From NCBI GenBank assembly GCA_947624955.1, contig CANQMM010000013.1:1-32278 (forward strand): a stretch of DNA of 32,278 nucleotides, given 5' to 3'. Both the position numbers and the translations under genes were made by a program. This DNA comes from an uncultured Bacilli bacterium (lineage in GTDB: Bacteria; Bacillota_I; Bacilli_A; RF39; UBA660). Below, one piece after another: positions 32,258 to 32,278 of the stretch. Numbering within the stretch: the stretch's first letter is position 1; each line of letters starts with the position of its first letter. Under the pieces are notes generated by a model. That model saw only the letters and a program-made list of their open reading frames with translations. It had not been told where the DNA came from and did not search any database.

Positions 32258-32278
32258 ATTCCCGATTTTCTTGGGAAT
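32258..32278 (+). terminator. Hairpin at the right edge, probable terminator
   Basis: ATTCCC (32258-32263) pairs with GGGAAT (32273-32278) across a nine-base loop. The window stops here, so a following T-run cannot be seen. The stretch 32203-32257 shows no gene. Confidence 0.55.

Overview
The window reads as a stretch of chromosome from a low-GC, AT-rich Gram-positive bacterium of the Bacilli/Firmicutes type. I infer an uncultivated, possibly host-associated lineage, but I cannot name the species. The evidence is the set of genes (TypA, LysS, CysS, a ClpC-type ATPase, YugP-type peptidase, DUF308, LysM amidase), strong GGAGG-type ribosome sites and many TG-N-TATAAT extended -10 boxes. The standard bacterial code is used: tryptophan is TGG, the only Trp tRNA here has anticodon CCA, and TGA serves as a stop. 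Peptidoglycan genes argue for a walled cell.

Region 1 (1-4850): the 3' part of an N-acetylmuramoyl-L-alanine amidase with five LysM repeats (+), then a minus-strand block: a HipA-like kinase, an unrecognised 463-aa protein and a UPF0158 protein in one transcription unit, and a separate short SleB/CwlJ-type hydrolase. Region 2 (4880-8050): a tRNA-Trp with promoter and terminator-like hairpin, an HD-domain phosphohydrolase apparently served by the same promoter, a small XRE regulator (-), a 25-bp palindrome in the divergent control region, a long leader and two overlapping genes with three dCTP-deaminase-like domains. The active-site motifs are split among these domains, which is the most interesting signal in the window. 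Region 3 (8050-12550): an anchored protein with a KPVLYLYP...EWGG C-terminal domain, a small membrane protein, an XRE-HTH/membrane/coiled-coil regulator with palindromes on its own promoter, and a DUF308 membrane protein.

Region 4 (12600-18310): a 605-aa helical protein of unknown function, the translational GTPase TypA/BipA, and a tandem pair of unknown paralogues. Region 5 (18305-21695, minus): a heterodimeric ABC exporter with one consensus and one degenerate ATP site. Region 6 (21815-27202): LysS, a polytopic ion-transporter-like protein and a compact ClpC-type ATPase. Region 7 (27260-end): CysS, a YugP-like zinc peptidase, and a PlsC / AMP-forming acyl ligase / PlsC cluster that looks like a lipid acylation module; the window ends in a hairpin.

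Genes are tightly packed and no gene-free stretch reaches 300 bases. The longest, about 270 bases (6142-6411), holds the palindrome, a promoter and the leader of the dCTP-deaminase-like genes. I saw no rRNA, CRISPR array, transposase, integrase or replication origin.
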